Positions 50,890 to 61,079 of a stretch of 64,000 nt of DNA are shown here, in pieces (the stretch's first letter is position 1; every line of letters begins with the position of its first letter). The notes under the pieces were generated by a model. It saw nothing but the letters and a program-made list of their open reading frames with translations, was not told the DNA's origin and made no database searches. This DNA is from Asparagopsis taxiformis. Its lineage: Eukaryota; Rhodophyta; Florideophyceae; Bonnemaisoniales; Bonnemaisoniaceae. The DNA lies in assembly GCA_030407315.1 (NCBI GenBank), contig JALQPE010002268.1:18339-82338 (forward strand), read 5' to 3'. Position numbers and translations under genes: made by a program.

Positions 50890-51425
50890 TAAGTGGGCTT
50901 CGGCCAATGAGTGCACTGCACCTGGCTTGAGAAACTAGGAATAATACCCGGTATTATTTTGGCCTCCCAAAAGCCAGGTGCACCAACGCCATTGGCCGGT
51001 GGTAGTTTGGACAACCTCGGCCAATGGGGTTGGTGCACTTGGTCTATACCGACCCAAAATAATACCCGGTATTATTTTGGCCTCCCAAACGCCAGGTGCA
51101 CCAACGCCATTGGCCGAAGGTATCCGGCTACCACCGGCCAATGGGGTTGGTGCACTTGGTCTACACCGACCCAAAATAATACCCGGTATTATTTTGGCCT
51201 CCCAAACGCCAGGTGCACCAACGCCATTGGCCGGTGGTAGTTTGGACAACCTCGGCCAATGGGGTTGGTGCACTTGGTCTATACCGACCCAAAATAATAC
51301 CCGGTATTATTTTGGCCTCCCAAACGCCAGGTGCACCAACGCCATTGGCTGAGGTTATCCGGAGTACCCCCAGGCAATGGAGTTGGTGCACTGGGTCTAC
51401 ACCCACCCAACTTTATACCCGGCCA
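50890..51425. repeat. B2 palindromic repeat array 3 (four units plus a degenerate fifth)
   Basis: AATAATACCCGGTATTATT at 50940-50958, 51058-51076, 51175-51193 and 51293-51311, period 117-118 bp, with a decayed copy near 51410. Each unit is a larger inverted repeat of about 95 bp: outer GGCCAATGG/CCATTGGCC, then GTTGGTGCAC/GTGCACCAAC, then CCAAAATAATACC in the centre. It sits between the two ParB/dioxygenase genes. Confidence 0.93.
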
Positions 51426-51733
51426 GACTCCTGTTCTCAGGAACTGAAAATTCTACCGGGGATAGTGAACGATGTAATATAATACCAGGTTTTACTATCT
51501 GCTATCGTTTCTTGCATCTACTGAAGAGGTTTAGAATTTGCAGCTCCTGTAGGTAGAGCTTTCTGTGGAGAATAGCTTTCTGCATGTGGTGTTTGTTACA
51601 TTTGTGAAGTTGATCTGATTATATAAAGAATCCATGCAGTATCTCTTTTATCATGTTCTATTGGAATTGTGTTTATTACTCTACGGATTCATACCCAACT
51701 AAGGCTTCAACACGGCTGGACAGATGCCCTTCA
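51426..51733. other. 3' flank of ParB/dioxygenase gene 2
   Basis: About 300 bp with no recognisable feature. Confidence 0.3.
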
Positions 51734-54700
51734 TCACTTCAATTTCGAATTGCCCTCCCAATGTCCAACGACATATTCTCCTTCTTCACTTTGATGCTGC
51801 TCAGTTTTGAGGAATATGTGAGATCGGATCGGGAACTTGTATTGAAGACCCTTATTGCTCTCAAATCCTTCCTCGTGGTGATAAACATCCCCTCGGCAGA
51901 CAAGAACAGAATATGGTGGTACTTCACACCTCTTCATTGGAACTCTGTATAACTCTCTGTTGGGATGGGATAAACAGACATGACTGTAGGGTGCAAGCAC
52001 GAGGCCGAATCCATCTGCGCCGCTTGACATCATGAAGTAGGATGGCGGAGAAGGGGGACTGTTAACTTCATCGATTCCCACTTCATAGTCTGTATGTCCA
52101 GCACGAGGTTTAGTCCGCTCTCCAGTCAGCACTAAAGTAGTTCCAGTGCTGGGGAAGGCCATCGGGTCCTTCCCACTAGTCCTCAATTCCAAACCTTCCG
52201 CACAAATACCTAGACCGAGCTCAACAATCATCTTCTTCCGATAGAGATTATTATTGTTATCCTCGAGGTCATCACATAAGCTCTTCCGCTTTGTTATAAA
52301 GATTCCTCTGCCCTTCTCACCTTCTTCATCAGAGTTTTTCCCATCCATCATAGCCATGCACCACGGTGTCCAGTCCGGATCTCTGCGGGTGTCACCGGAT
52401 TCAGAGTTCTTCTTGGCATCCTCGAGACGTTCCTCAAACAACGCAGAAAAATGAAGGAGCAGTTCGTGGATCGCATCTGCAGTAGTAGAAGACTTGAATA
52501 TTCCGTCCAGAATTGTAAACCCAACCAAGTCTATTTCATTTCGTTTCTCTCGGAAATAAGCCCTCGAGAGAAACTCAGCGGAAACATTTTGTGCCGAATA
52601 GGCACTCGCTGCTGCTTCAGCGACCTCGGCTCGAAGCGTATCGACCAGTTTCCCATTCACATAGTATTTCATTCGACTGTCGGGATGAATGATAACAGGC
52701 AGTTTCGCTTCTATACCTTCCTCCACATCTTTGTCAGGGACATCATTTTGTTGCCTGTCCGAATACTGACCTCCTTGAACCGCGTGGACTGCAGCGTCTT
52801 TGCCGGATTGCAAATTTGCGTCTTCACGCATCTTTTGCTTCTTCTTCTGCCGCGGCCTGCTGGTATCCTCTCCCACCAGGTCAATAACCTCTTGAGGGGT
52901 GACATCCACCAATTTCCGTTTGGATCGTAGAATCATTGGCGGCGTCTCCGTATTCCTCGGCTTTGCCTTTAAGGGCACGAAACCACTGCTGTGCTTGGCT
53001 TTCATCAACTTCCTAGGCGTAGAACTGGTAACAGGTGTTTCCGTGTCCTCCAGCTCAGGTAAAACAGGTAGGCCGACATCCGCTGTAGATAACATAGCGT
53101 CTCCAGTGCCATCACCCTGATTTCGTACACCTTTCATCGGGTCCTCCGTTGTCCTTCCAGAAGAATGTTCGGGACATTCTTCGCGGACATCTTTCGTTCC
53201 AGACCCATCGCTCTTCCTAGATTCAGGACCTCCTTCACCATCTCGACCAGTTCTTGGATGACCAACTGACATATTCGCCGGCGACTTTCCACCCTGCTCT
53301 GGTCTGAGCGTGGCACTTCCGGCTGCCACTGGGCTAGGTGATTGTTGCAGGTCATTTTCATCACCGTGGTCATTTCTTCCTCGATTTGCACCAGTTGGTT
53401 CAAGCTCTTGAGTTCCTACGTTCTTCTGCAACACATCCCCAACTTCACAATCTCCAGGTTTCGAAGAATTGTTCTCGGTTGGCGCAGTAGGCACTGCGCG
53501 GTCCGTTGTAACCTGCTTTGCGCTTTCGGAATCTGCCGCTTTCCCTGTCGCCTCTTCACCAACCTGTGTTGCAGCACCGACCTCAGCGTTAACACGATCC
53601 GATATTTCCAGACTGCCCTGTGTCTGCTGTTGGGTAAGTACATTTGGACTCTGTACCACGTCCGAGCGATCAATGGCAGCATTTGAAGTATCACCATACG
53701 ATGCGGATTGTTGTCGTGGTTGAGGTGCAGTATTCCCTTCCAAGGATTTTCGCCTAGTCCGCCTTTCCTGCACACCTATTTCAGGCGCGACGGAATGGTC
53801 GAGAGAGTCATCCGATAGAATTGGGCCGTTGAAAACCACATAACGGATTTCTTTCATCATAGACCGCGTCAATGCTGCACGTATACCTCTCCCAGTTGGT
53901 GCGTCGGAAGGATAGAAATCTTTGAGGACAGTCAAAATGCGATATCGTATGGTTTTTCGTGTTCGTCCACCTGGCTCCGGTACTTCATGTAACTTCCTGA
54001 AACATGGATGAGGTGAGGAATGCCAGGAGTTTTCTTTCCGTACAGCTTTCTCAAGTATGTCATATATTTCACACATGCTGTAGCACCACTTTTGCGCGCA
54101 TGTCTTTAGACTTATACCACCATCTCCTTTCCTACGTTTCCACATCGTCCACATTGCAGTGAGCTCTAGAATGACAAGTTTGGTGTCCACCGAAGCTTTT
54201 CGAAACGCAGAAGCGAATAGGACGTCCACAGTGCATCCCTGCATATTCTTCGAGTCTGGCGGACTAGTTTCAGTTGCAAATCGACTTGGGATAGCTGACC
54301 AATGTTCGAACGCCGGGTTATTTACGTCTCCGAAGCCCTGCGCAATCGAAACGTACTTCATCATGATTCCTTCCTGACAACCTGGAATGACCTTGTTCTC
54401 GACTACAACTTTTGTGCACACATTTACCTTCGCCTTCATCAAGCCCTTCATCATCATGAACTTCATGACCGTACAGACGTGGTCAGCAATAGAAACTTCT
54501 ATCACGTCATGAGTCTTTTCGTTCAGCTTCTGCGATATTCGCATCACTTCAAGAGGATGAAACATTTCACGGGTTCCAGGTGGTCGGATGAAGTCAACGC
54601 TAATGCTCCTCAGTCTCCATCGATCAGCAACTGTCGGTTTGTTTTCCACAATCGACTGCAAAGCGCTGATACGATGACCTCCATCAATGCACTGCAGTTT

Positions 54701-54928
54701 CTTCCGTCCGTCTGACCCCATTGTTTCACAGATGGTCATTCGGGTGCCAGTTTCCAGAAACCCCTCGGTAGATATTTTGCTGACCAGATCGCGCACTCTG
54801 GCCTCCTGCACAAGACGAGAAGTTGATTCCGGTTTGGCAACATCTAGCGGATTGATCATTTTAGGTTCAGTCCTGCATTCGACAATGTTGATGTCAATCC
54901 CCATCACAGACTCTTCTGATGCTTCCAT
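51734..54928 (-). CDS. ParB-like / 2OG-Fe(II) dioxygenase fusion protein 2 (B2)
   Basis: 1064 aa from the ATG at 54928 (MEASEESVMG); an extra N-terminal piece may be joined (see 54904-55257). ParB-like: MINPLDVAKPESTSRL and LQCIDGGHRISAL (D about 82). The middle, about 430-740, is a long charged, low-complexity region. The dioxygenase domain starts at IDLVGFTILDGIFKS. FPSTGTTLVLTG precedes HTD (H about 945). PPYSVLVCRGDVYHHEEGF gives the distal H (1017 or 1018), followed by KFPIRSHIFL. Clearly paralogous to 47647-50472 over both domains. It lies between palindrome arrays 3 and 4. Substrate unknown. Confidence 0.82.
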   Translation of the reverse strand: MEASEESVMGIDINIVECRTEPKMINPLDVAKPESTSRLVQEARVRDLVSKISTEGFLETGTRMTICETMGSDGRKKLQCIDGGHRISALQSIVENKPTVADRWRLRSISVDFIRPPGTREMFHPLEVMRISQKLNEKTHDVIEVSIADHVCTVMKFMMMKGLMKAKVNVCTKVVVENKVIPGCQEGIMMKYVSIAQGFGDVNNPAFEHWSAIPSRFATETSPPDSKNMQGCTVDVLFASAFRKASVDTKLVILELTAMWTMWKRRKGDGGISLKTCAQKWCYSMCEIYDILEKAVRKENSWHSSPHPCFRKLHEVPEPGGRTRKTIRYRILTVLKDFYPSDAPTGRGIRAALTRSMMKEIRYVVFNGPILSDDSLDHSVAPEIGVQERRTRRKSLEGNTAPQPRQQSASYGDTSNAAIDRSDVVQSPNVLTQQQTQGSLEISDRVNAEVGAATQVGEEATGKAADSESAKQVTTDRAVPTAPTENNSSKPGDCEVGDVLQKNVGTQELEPTGANRGRNDHGDENDLQQSPSPVAAGSATLRPEQGGKSPANMSVGHPRTGRDGEGGPESRKSDGSGTKDVREECPEHSSGRTTEDPMKGVRNQGDGTGDAMLSTADVGLPVLPELEDTETPVTSSTPRKLMKAKHSSGFVPLKAKPRNTETPPMILRSKRKLVDVTPQEVIDLVGEDTSRPRQKKKQKMREDANLQSGKDAAVHAVQGGQYSDRQQNDVPDKDVEEGIEAKLPVIIHPDSRMKYYVNGKLVDTLRAEVAEAAASAYSAQNVSAEFLSRAYFREKRNEIDLVGFTILDGIFKSSTTADAIHELLLHFSALFEERLEDAKKNSESGDTRRDPDWTPWCMAMMDGKNSDEEGEKGRGIFITKRKSLCDDLEDNNNNLYRKKMIVELGLGICAEGLELRTSGKDPMAFPSTGTTLVLTGERTKPRAGHTDYEVGIDEVNSPPSPPSYFMMSSGADGFGLVLAPYSHVCLSHPNRELYRVPMKRCEVPPYSVLVCRGDVYHHEEGFESNKGLQYKFPIRSHIFLKTEQHQSEEGEYVVGHWEGNSKLK

Positions 54929-55257
54929 GCCAGCAGGACTCCCCTCGCCTTCACGGACGTTAGACCTCTCCTGTTTTTCGATTTCACCGTCCCAGGAGTA
55001 GATGGAAAGCGTAGAGTGTTTTTCCCAGATGGTGATATATCACCAAGGGTTTTTGCTGCCTCTATCATGGCAGCGTCTGCTCCCTGAATGGGTGTCTGGC
55101 TATCTGCCGTCTCCCTTCCCGCTGCAGACGGAGCCCCTCCATCAGCAGAACCTCCGGAGGGTGTTTTATCACCGCCTACCGTCGTTGCAAGTCTCTCTGC
55201 AACGCTTTCGACGGTATCCTTTGGTTCCGCAGCGCGCTCAGTGTCGCTTCCGGCCAT
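54904..55257 (-). CDS. Probable N-terminal extension of ParB/dioxygenase 2, in -1 relation
   Basis: 118 codons from MAGSDTERAAEPKD: acidic, alanine/glycine-rich and probably disordered. It overlaps the next start by 25 bp. The ParB gene's frame is open upstream of its ATG and reads an acidic segment (EIEKQERSNVREGEGSPAG), so one protein with a -1 shift around 54960-54990 is plausible. Runs of three G and five A lie there. Alternatively this is a chance frame and translation starts at 54928. Confidence 0.45.
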   Translation of the reverse strand: MAGSDTERAAEPKDTVESVAERLATTVGGDKTPSGGSADGGAPSAAGRETADSQTPIQGADAAMIEAAKTLGDISPSGKNTLRFPSTPGTVKSKNRRGLTSVKARGVLLAWKHQKSL

Positions 55258-56044
55258 TGCAAAGATTTGGACGCGTAGAGAAGCCGTTCAGGATAACAAA
55301 GATACCTTTTCTCTCCGACTACACGATCAAGAGATATTCCTCTTTCAAGGTGGTATTTGGCGGGAAACGATCTCCCTACACGTCTAAACGTGAAATATCA
55401 GTTATTGATTCACCTTCCACGCGCTCCAATTGTATTCGGCCATCTGTCATTCCTCGATGAAGGACTTCCCACACACAATTCCTTCGTTCCCAAAACCATC
55501 CCATTGCCATGAATCATAGTACTCCACTTGTCACTGGAGCCAGAAAACTATACCGGGTATTATTTTCCACTTCATTGGCCAGGTGCCGGCTCCCCATTGG
55601 CCAGCAGACAGCCATCAGTCACAATACTCCACTTGTCACTGGAGCCAGAAAACTATACCGGGTATTATTTTCCACTTCATTGGCAAGGTGCCAGCTCTCC
55701 ATTGGATTATGCGAACTCAACTTTGTGGAACTAGGAGTCCTGCAACTCGCGGCTCCATCTCTAGTACCAATGGCGTCATACGTACGTAAGTGCGTACGCT
55801 CTTCGCAAAACACACTTTATTTGTGCGCATGGAACAAAATCCCACTCTATTCTTCAAACGACATGTACAAATTTTGTATAGCATTTGTTGGAAGACTTGA
55901 TCAGGACTGCTGCTAAATGAATTACGAAAGTTTACTGATGTATTAAACACTGTGCTGGAACACTCTATGCTGAACGTGGTGGGTATCCATCTTCTCTAGT
56001 TAAGACGCTCACTTCACCACCAGAAAGAATATCACTATTGTGCT
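55258..56044. repeat. B2 palindromic repeat array 4 (two units) in intergenic DNA
   Basis: Two degenerate sites, AACTATACCGGGTATTATT, at 55546-55564 and 55651-55669, period 105 bp, with shared flank CACTTGTCACTGGAGCCAG and outer CCATTGG words. The rest of the 790-bp interval holds no gene. Confidence 0.85.
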
Positions 56045-59000
56045 CTACAATGCCACTTTGTCTATCGTATGAACAAACTCCTGACTCGCAGTTATGTACG
56101 TGCAAAACTTCTCGGACCCGTCGTTCATTTCAACGTGAACTATAGTATCATTCCCACCTTTCCGGTACATACCGTCTCCAGTGCATGTCAAGGGAATGCA
56201 GACAGCATATGGAGTTTTCTGCTTCCATTTCTTTGCCTTCTTCTCCTCTCCTTGCCCTACCACAATAAAAAAGGACAATGTGACGAAAAGGACACGTCTG
56301 GAACATGTGAATTCCTCCATGCTCGTCCTGCTATGGGCGGGTACTACTATACCAGCATCATACCATCCATCTTTGCACACTGCTTGAATGATGCTTCCAG
56401 GTTCAGCACGCCCTAACCTCGATTCGCTCTCAGATCCCTCATGACTAGTGCGCACTCTTTGTGCAGCAGTGAGCCACCATAGTCGTTCACCATGTTGAGA
56501 CCCGTTTACCTGTCTGGTTCTGAGAAAAGTTTCAGAAGCTTTACGTATCCTTGCCATCATGACGGTTTCTTCTGCCGGAACATTTTTCGCGTCTTCAACA
56601 GATTCCCCTCGCCACCGCGTGATTGGACAGTGGGTGCTCACCATAGTACTGCTCCTCTCTGATATGAGATGGAATACAGGACTTAAGAAGCATCTTTTTG
56701 CTGCCTCTTCTGTCGCATGTGGACTCTCCGAAATTCCTTTTCCTAGTGCAAAATACACGCGTCTGCAATCGGCAGACGTCCATTGTTTTGTATTGTGACC
56801 TACCGCACCCAGCGTGATGGCTATTCGTGCGAGCCAGTCATCGGCCATGATGAGCTCCATTGATGACAGATGTTCATTCTTATGGTTCGAGTTTCGAACC
56901 CCTCTTTTAAGAGGCTGGTGCATTCTCTCGAATAAAAGCTCTTCCACATGTTTCGCAGCTCCAAAAGCTGGTAATGTATGTACGCAAAATTCTATCAACC
57001 GATGCAAGTTCGGTTTGTCCAGATGTTTCATTGCAATAGGATCCTTCTTGCATACCTCATGCAGTTCTTTCATATAGTCTGAAACAAGAGCTAGAATGTG
57101 GTCATGACGTCCGCCATTCTCGGCCTCGAACCTCCTGGTTGACTCAAGTCCATCTATCCACCATGTTGGGATGAATCGAATGCTGGCAACAACCATTTGA
57201 AACTTTTTCAGCAAACGAAGAATACGTTCAAGTTTTTCATACCCGTCCCAAGAGTTCCCGATGACGATACGAAATGCCGAATAAAATGCTTGGGGAGCTA
57301 CAACGAGAACAGCGAATATATCGCTCATGTTCATCGATAATAGGTAGTTCTGCCCGAATACCTGACTCTGACTACTCAAACAGAACATTCGGAGGGTATT
57401 CAGTAGAACTGTTTCCGCAACATTTCGAAGTACAGGTGTTGCTGCGGTGATTGTCGCATTCATCACATCTTGAGCCAGTCCGGAGAGCAGATGGTCTGGG
57501 GCAACTACAGCAGAGCGATATGGATCGAATTGACAAGGAACAACTGGAACTCCTTCTTCGTTTGTAGGAACTCCTCTCCGCACACGATTAAGGGATTCAC
57601 TCAAATTATGGAGTGCCTTATTCTCAATCGGATCTAGGCTTAGTCCAAGAACTTTGAGCTGATCTTGCGATGCGACTTCCCTCACAAGCTTGTTTCGGTG
57701 CATTCCTCGGGCATGCGTACTCATCTGACTGTTTAGCAATGCTGTGTATGCATTTCGTGAACCTCCACTGCTGCTCATATCTTGCTTTTCGAAAATGCAG
57801 CTATGGCATGGTGTATTACTGGTGTGTCCACGGACATCCAGAGTATGCGAAACAGCTGGGTAATCTCCGATAAATCCAACAGGATCCAGGAATATGACCA
57901 CGTCTTCTCCATTTGCATCTTTCGCTGGAAAACCGTCTGTACTTCCCTTCACAATGTCGGGTACAACTCTCTCAATTACAACATTTGTTGAAACTCCCGG
58001 GGGAACGAATCCAAGAACGCGGACTGCGTGGAAGCTTGCTCTCTTGCTTGGCTGTATGCCTAATGGAAGCATATAGCAGCCACCAAAACTTCCTTTCCGG
58101 CTTGTGAACGGCTGGAAGTCATCAGCATATAGCAGAAATCGGTATACGATATATTTCCTGCCATCTGAAAGATTCCCCTCACTGCAGGCATCCATACGTT
58201 TAGAGCCGGGGTGCCATCTAGACCTCTTGTCTGGAGCTCCTATGAGCTGGACGTCTTTCACCCGAATTTGTTCGCGATGTAGCTGCCCAGTTGCTCCCCT
58301 TGTGGAGCAAATGAGAAAAGTCGCATGTTCAGAGCGTCCCTTTTTCAGATGTCTGTTCACGAGTAGTAACTCTTCAAATGTGCTCCCATCAGACTTACTT
58401 TTTGGCCGAAACAGAGTGATAGCGTCACCTGCCCGAATATCATTGTTGCAATGTTCTCCGTCGAGCGTTGTGGTGGAGACGACACGCCTCGCATTTCTTT
58501 TCTCAGTTTCTTCCATTGCATCGATTTGCGGGCCTATCACATCTTCCATATTTGATTCTTGTTGTTCTTCTCCGGTTGCAAGATAACTTGCAATGATGAT
58601 AGCTTCAATTCTCCAGTCACTCCTTGCTGTAAAACTTCTTCTGCTCCTAGAATTCTTTCCAGTTTCGATGTTCTTTCCCTGTTTCGTTCTGGCTCCTCCC
58701 AGCTTAGCCACCAGGGCCTCTTGATTTGTCGTCGGCATACATATGATCCTCAACTCGTCTCCATGTCGGGCGTATACCTTTCTGTGCATCTTGTGACCGT
58801 CATGATCTGATGCACTTACCGAAATGCGATGGAATGGGTCATTCAGAACAGCTGAACGGCATTTGACAATGAAAGAGTTTTCAATACTTTCTGAAGCAAT
58901 TTGATATGCTTCATCTTCTCTTTCATCACTACTATCCCTTTTACTAGACTTTATGCAGTCCAGAATGGGTCCGGTCTGTATATCCCTTTCCGCCCATGTG

Positions 59001-59665
59001 CTCGGTAGCACGACTCGTACCGATGTAGTACAATGAGCTCTACGGCTACTAGACAGTCCTGGAGACATCTTTCCAAGCCTAGAGCCGCTTTTTGTTACAT
59101 CTATTTCACACGTTGTATCCATGCTTTGTGGGAAACATGTTTTCAGAATGAACGGTAAAATGACTTTCCTCATGTACGAGTCGCTGGGTGCTTGATCCGA
59201 AATGTCCCGCTTGAAATTAGACATCTCACGCATACCTTCATAGTCCTTGCGTTTCATCCGTAGCGTTCCACTAAGCAATATTATTGCAGAGAATACTGGC
59301 CAGGTCAGCAGTTTATCCACAAGTCCGCGGTCATCTTCCGCTGCCTCTTCTCCGTCGTGGTCATCACAGCTCTCGGCCGAGCTTTCCTCAGAGCCTATCG
59401 TTTCTTCTTCTCTGGTAACTTTTCCAGCCTCAAAAAATGCAATGTGCTCTTCTCCATTGCCACTAGAAATATTCTCGTCTTCAGCAGATGCTTTTCCGAC
59501 GTTTTCGTCCGGTATATCGGCGTGAACCTCGAATGTTTCGTTCGAAACTAGCGGGGTTTCCCCATTTTCGTGCCTTGTCCCACTTTCGTATGGGATTGGC
59601 AATGATTCAAACCTTCTCCGGGTTCTTCGAGGTGTACCTTTCTTCCGAACAGCTGTTCGTTTCAT
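56045..59665 (-). CDS. KDZ-like DDE transposase (B2)
   Basis: 1206 aa, intact. The basic start is MKRTAVRKKGTPRRTRRR, then acidic disordered sequence. The central catalytic block runs YRFLLYADDFQPF, VRVLGFVPPGVSTN, VVIFLDPVGFIGDYPAVSHTLDV, then a CHSC knuckle. DHLLSGLAQDVMN follows. KPNLHRLIEFCVHTL and EELLFERMHQPLKRG (E about 912) supply the likely third acidic residue. The C-terminal 130 residues after RAEPGSIIQAVCKDGWYDAGIV form a small beta-rich module absent from the B1 copy. It should act on the CACTACTG ends and the GGCAGTA words; the nearer end is 2.6 kb upstream. Family placement rests on motif order and on similarity to the 26-30 kb copy, not on a search. Confidence 0.8.
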   Translation of the reverse strand: MKRTAVRKKGTPRRTRRRFESLPIPYESGTRHENGETPLVSNETFEVHADIPDENVGKASAEDENISSGNGEEHIAFFEAGKVTREEETIGSEESSAESCDDHDGEEAAEDDRGLVDKLLTWPVFSAIILLSGTLRMKRKDYEGMREMSNFKRDISDQAPSDSYMRKVILPFILKTCFPQSMDTTCEIDVTKSGSRLGKMSPGLSSSRRAHCTTSVRVVLPSTWAERDIQTGPILDCIKSSKRDSSDEREDEAYQIASESIENSFIVKCRSAVLNDPFHRISVSASDHDGHKMHRKVYARHGDELRIICMPTTNQEALVAKLGGARTKQGKNIETGKNSRSRRSFTARSDWRIEAIIIASYLATGEEQQESNMEDVIGPQIDAMEETEKRNARRVVSTTTLDGEHCNNDIRAGDAITLFRPKSKSDGSTFEELLLVNRHLKKGRSEHATFLICSTRGATGQLHREQIRVKDVQLIGAPDKRSRWHPGSKRMDACSEGNLSDGRKYIVYRFLLYADDFQPFTSRKGSFGGCYMLPLGIQPSKRASFHAVRVLGFVPPGVSTNVVIERVVPDIVKGSTDGFPAKDANGEDVVIFLDPVGFIGDYPAVSHTLDVRGHTSNTPCHSCIFEKQDMSSSGGSRNAYTALLNSQMSTHARGMHRNKLVREVASQDQLKVLGLSLDPIENKALHNLSESLNRVRRGVPTNEEGVPVVPCQFDPYRSAVVAPDHLLSGLAQDVMNATITAATPVLRNVAETVLLNTLRMFCLSSQSQVFGQNYLLSMNMSDIFAVLVVAPQAFYSAFRIVIGNSWDGYEKLERILRLLKKFQMVVASIRFIPTWWIDGLESTRRFEAENGGRHDHILALVSDYMKELHEVCKKDPIAMKHLDKPNLHRLIEFCVHTLPAFGAAKHVEELLFERMHQPLKRGVRNSNHKNEHLSSMELIMADDWLARIAITLGAVGHNTKQWTSADCRRVYFALGKGISESPHATEEAAKRCFLSPVFHLISERSSTMVSTHCPITRWRGESVEDAKNVPAEETVMMARIRKASETFLRTRQVNGSQHGERLWWLTAAQRVRTSHEGSESESRLGRAEPGSIIQAVCKDGWYDAGIVVPAHSRTSMEEFTCSRRVLFVTLSFFIVVGQGEEKKAKKWKQKTPYAVCIPLTCTGDGMYRKGGNDTIVHVEMNDGSEKFCTYITASQEFVHTIDKVAL

Positions 59666-61079
59666 CTCTTCTCTTTGGATTCGAGAGAACCTTGCACAAA
59701 TTGTGGATTAATGTCAACTAGTAGGCAACTAATAAGATGGTATCCGTCTCTTTTTAACCAGGCCACTGTAATAGTTTATGGTACCTATATTTTCTTACCG
59801 TTACATCTTATCGAAAACTTCACACTGACTAGTGTCCTACCTAACTCAAGGAACAGGTGACTTGATTTCCCATGTTGGGTTCTTCAGCGATCTTTAATGC
59901 CTCCAACGATTCCTGCTTCCTTTTCTGAATGAAATACACGAATCATTTACAATTTAGCTTCAGTACATGGTATAATAGGCCTCAATAGTAATCTTGTTAT
60001 GGTAATAAACTATATATAGATGAGAACACGGTTGCAATTCTCTTTCGGATTGTCTACTACTCTAATTTACAGCATTTATTCGATGTTTCTCCTTCAGTAT
60101 GCAGCTAAACATCAATACCAAGACTTTTAGGTTGGTTTGACATTGCGTAGGGGCATGATTTCTATTTCTGCTAATTTATCACGTCCAGAAAATTTGACAG
60201 ATCATCCGCTGCCAAATCATCTGCCACATCATCGTCTGCCAAATCATCTGCCTTCCAGTTACGACGAGGTCATTATGAGTGGATGAGCTGTCTATTTAAG
60301 GCTGTTGATGCGCGACGTATAGGACCATTTCATCATCCGGTTATCATGAAGATGACAGGTAAGGCTGGTACGTTGTCGAGTAGGTATCTTTCCCTCTCTC
60401 ATTTCTTTCCACATGCTTTCCATGAAGATAGTGCACTAACCATAAATATCGTTCTTCGCTGATCCTATTCTAGTCTATTGATTGCAAATGATTCTGGCAT
60501 AGGTATTGGTTGTAGGTTGGAATGACGAAAGCTTGCAAGCTTTCGTCATTCCAACCTACAACCAATACCTTTGCACGCAAAAATAGTTCAATGATGGTAA
60601 GTTTGTTCATTCCATTCATACTCATGTTCTTCTCATCCTTTACAATACTTTTCTATATCCGATTGCTAACCTGTTGCAAATCATCTGTAATGGTGTTTAT
60701 TTCCCTCCTGTCTGAACATCACATGTAGTTTTGAAACAGCAAGGAACTCGATTTGCTTGCACAATAGTCCTGGTTGTAGAGATAGTAAGATTTTAGATAC
60801 GATAGTTCGATTTATGAGTAGTCTAGTCTAATGATAGAACTGAAACAATCCTTCAGGCATCGTTGTCCTTGCTACATAAAAATTCTGACATCCTTTTAGA
60901 TCACACTTGGTTATCCCTATACACTTCTATGAAGACCACCGAGAGAGATACTCCATTCTGCCCGACATTTCGTAGCCAGATGCCTGAACATGCGGCTGGA
61001 ATGGCATTTCCACCTCATTCTATCGTCCTGAACATCAATTGTAGGCACTAGAAAGTATTACCCTAGGCATCATATTCTA
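59666..61079. other. Transposase upstream region containing a 70-bp perfect palindrome
   Basis: The palindrome is 60501-60570, 35-bp arms, no loop, no mismatch, centred on AAGCTTGCAAGCTT. It lies 836 bp upstream of the transposase start. The rest is AT-rich with no supported gene. Confidence 0.9.

Noticed and set aside
46915..51311. Regularly spaced palindromes as a CRISPR array
   Set aside because: The intervals between palindromes are themselves repeated, not unique spacers, and the host is eukaryotic.
1883..59665. ParB-like and DPPY/DPPF methyltransferase motifs as signs of bacterial, phage or plasmid DNA
   Set aside because: The same polypeptides carry SET domains, and the locus has a chromodomain gypsy element and KDZ/Plavaka transposases. 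Genes lack operon layout and ribosome-binding sites.
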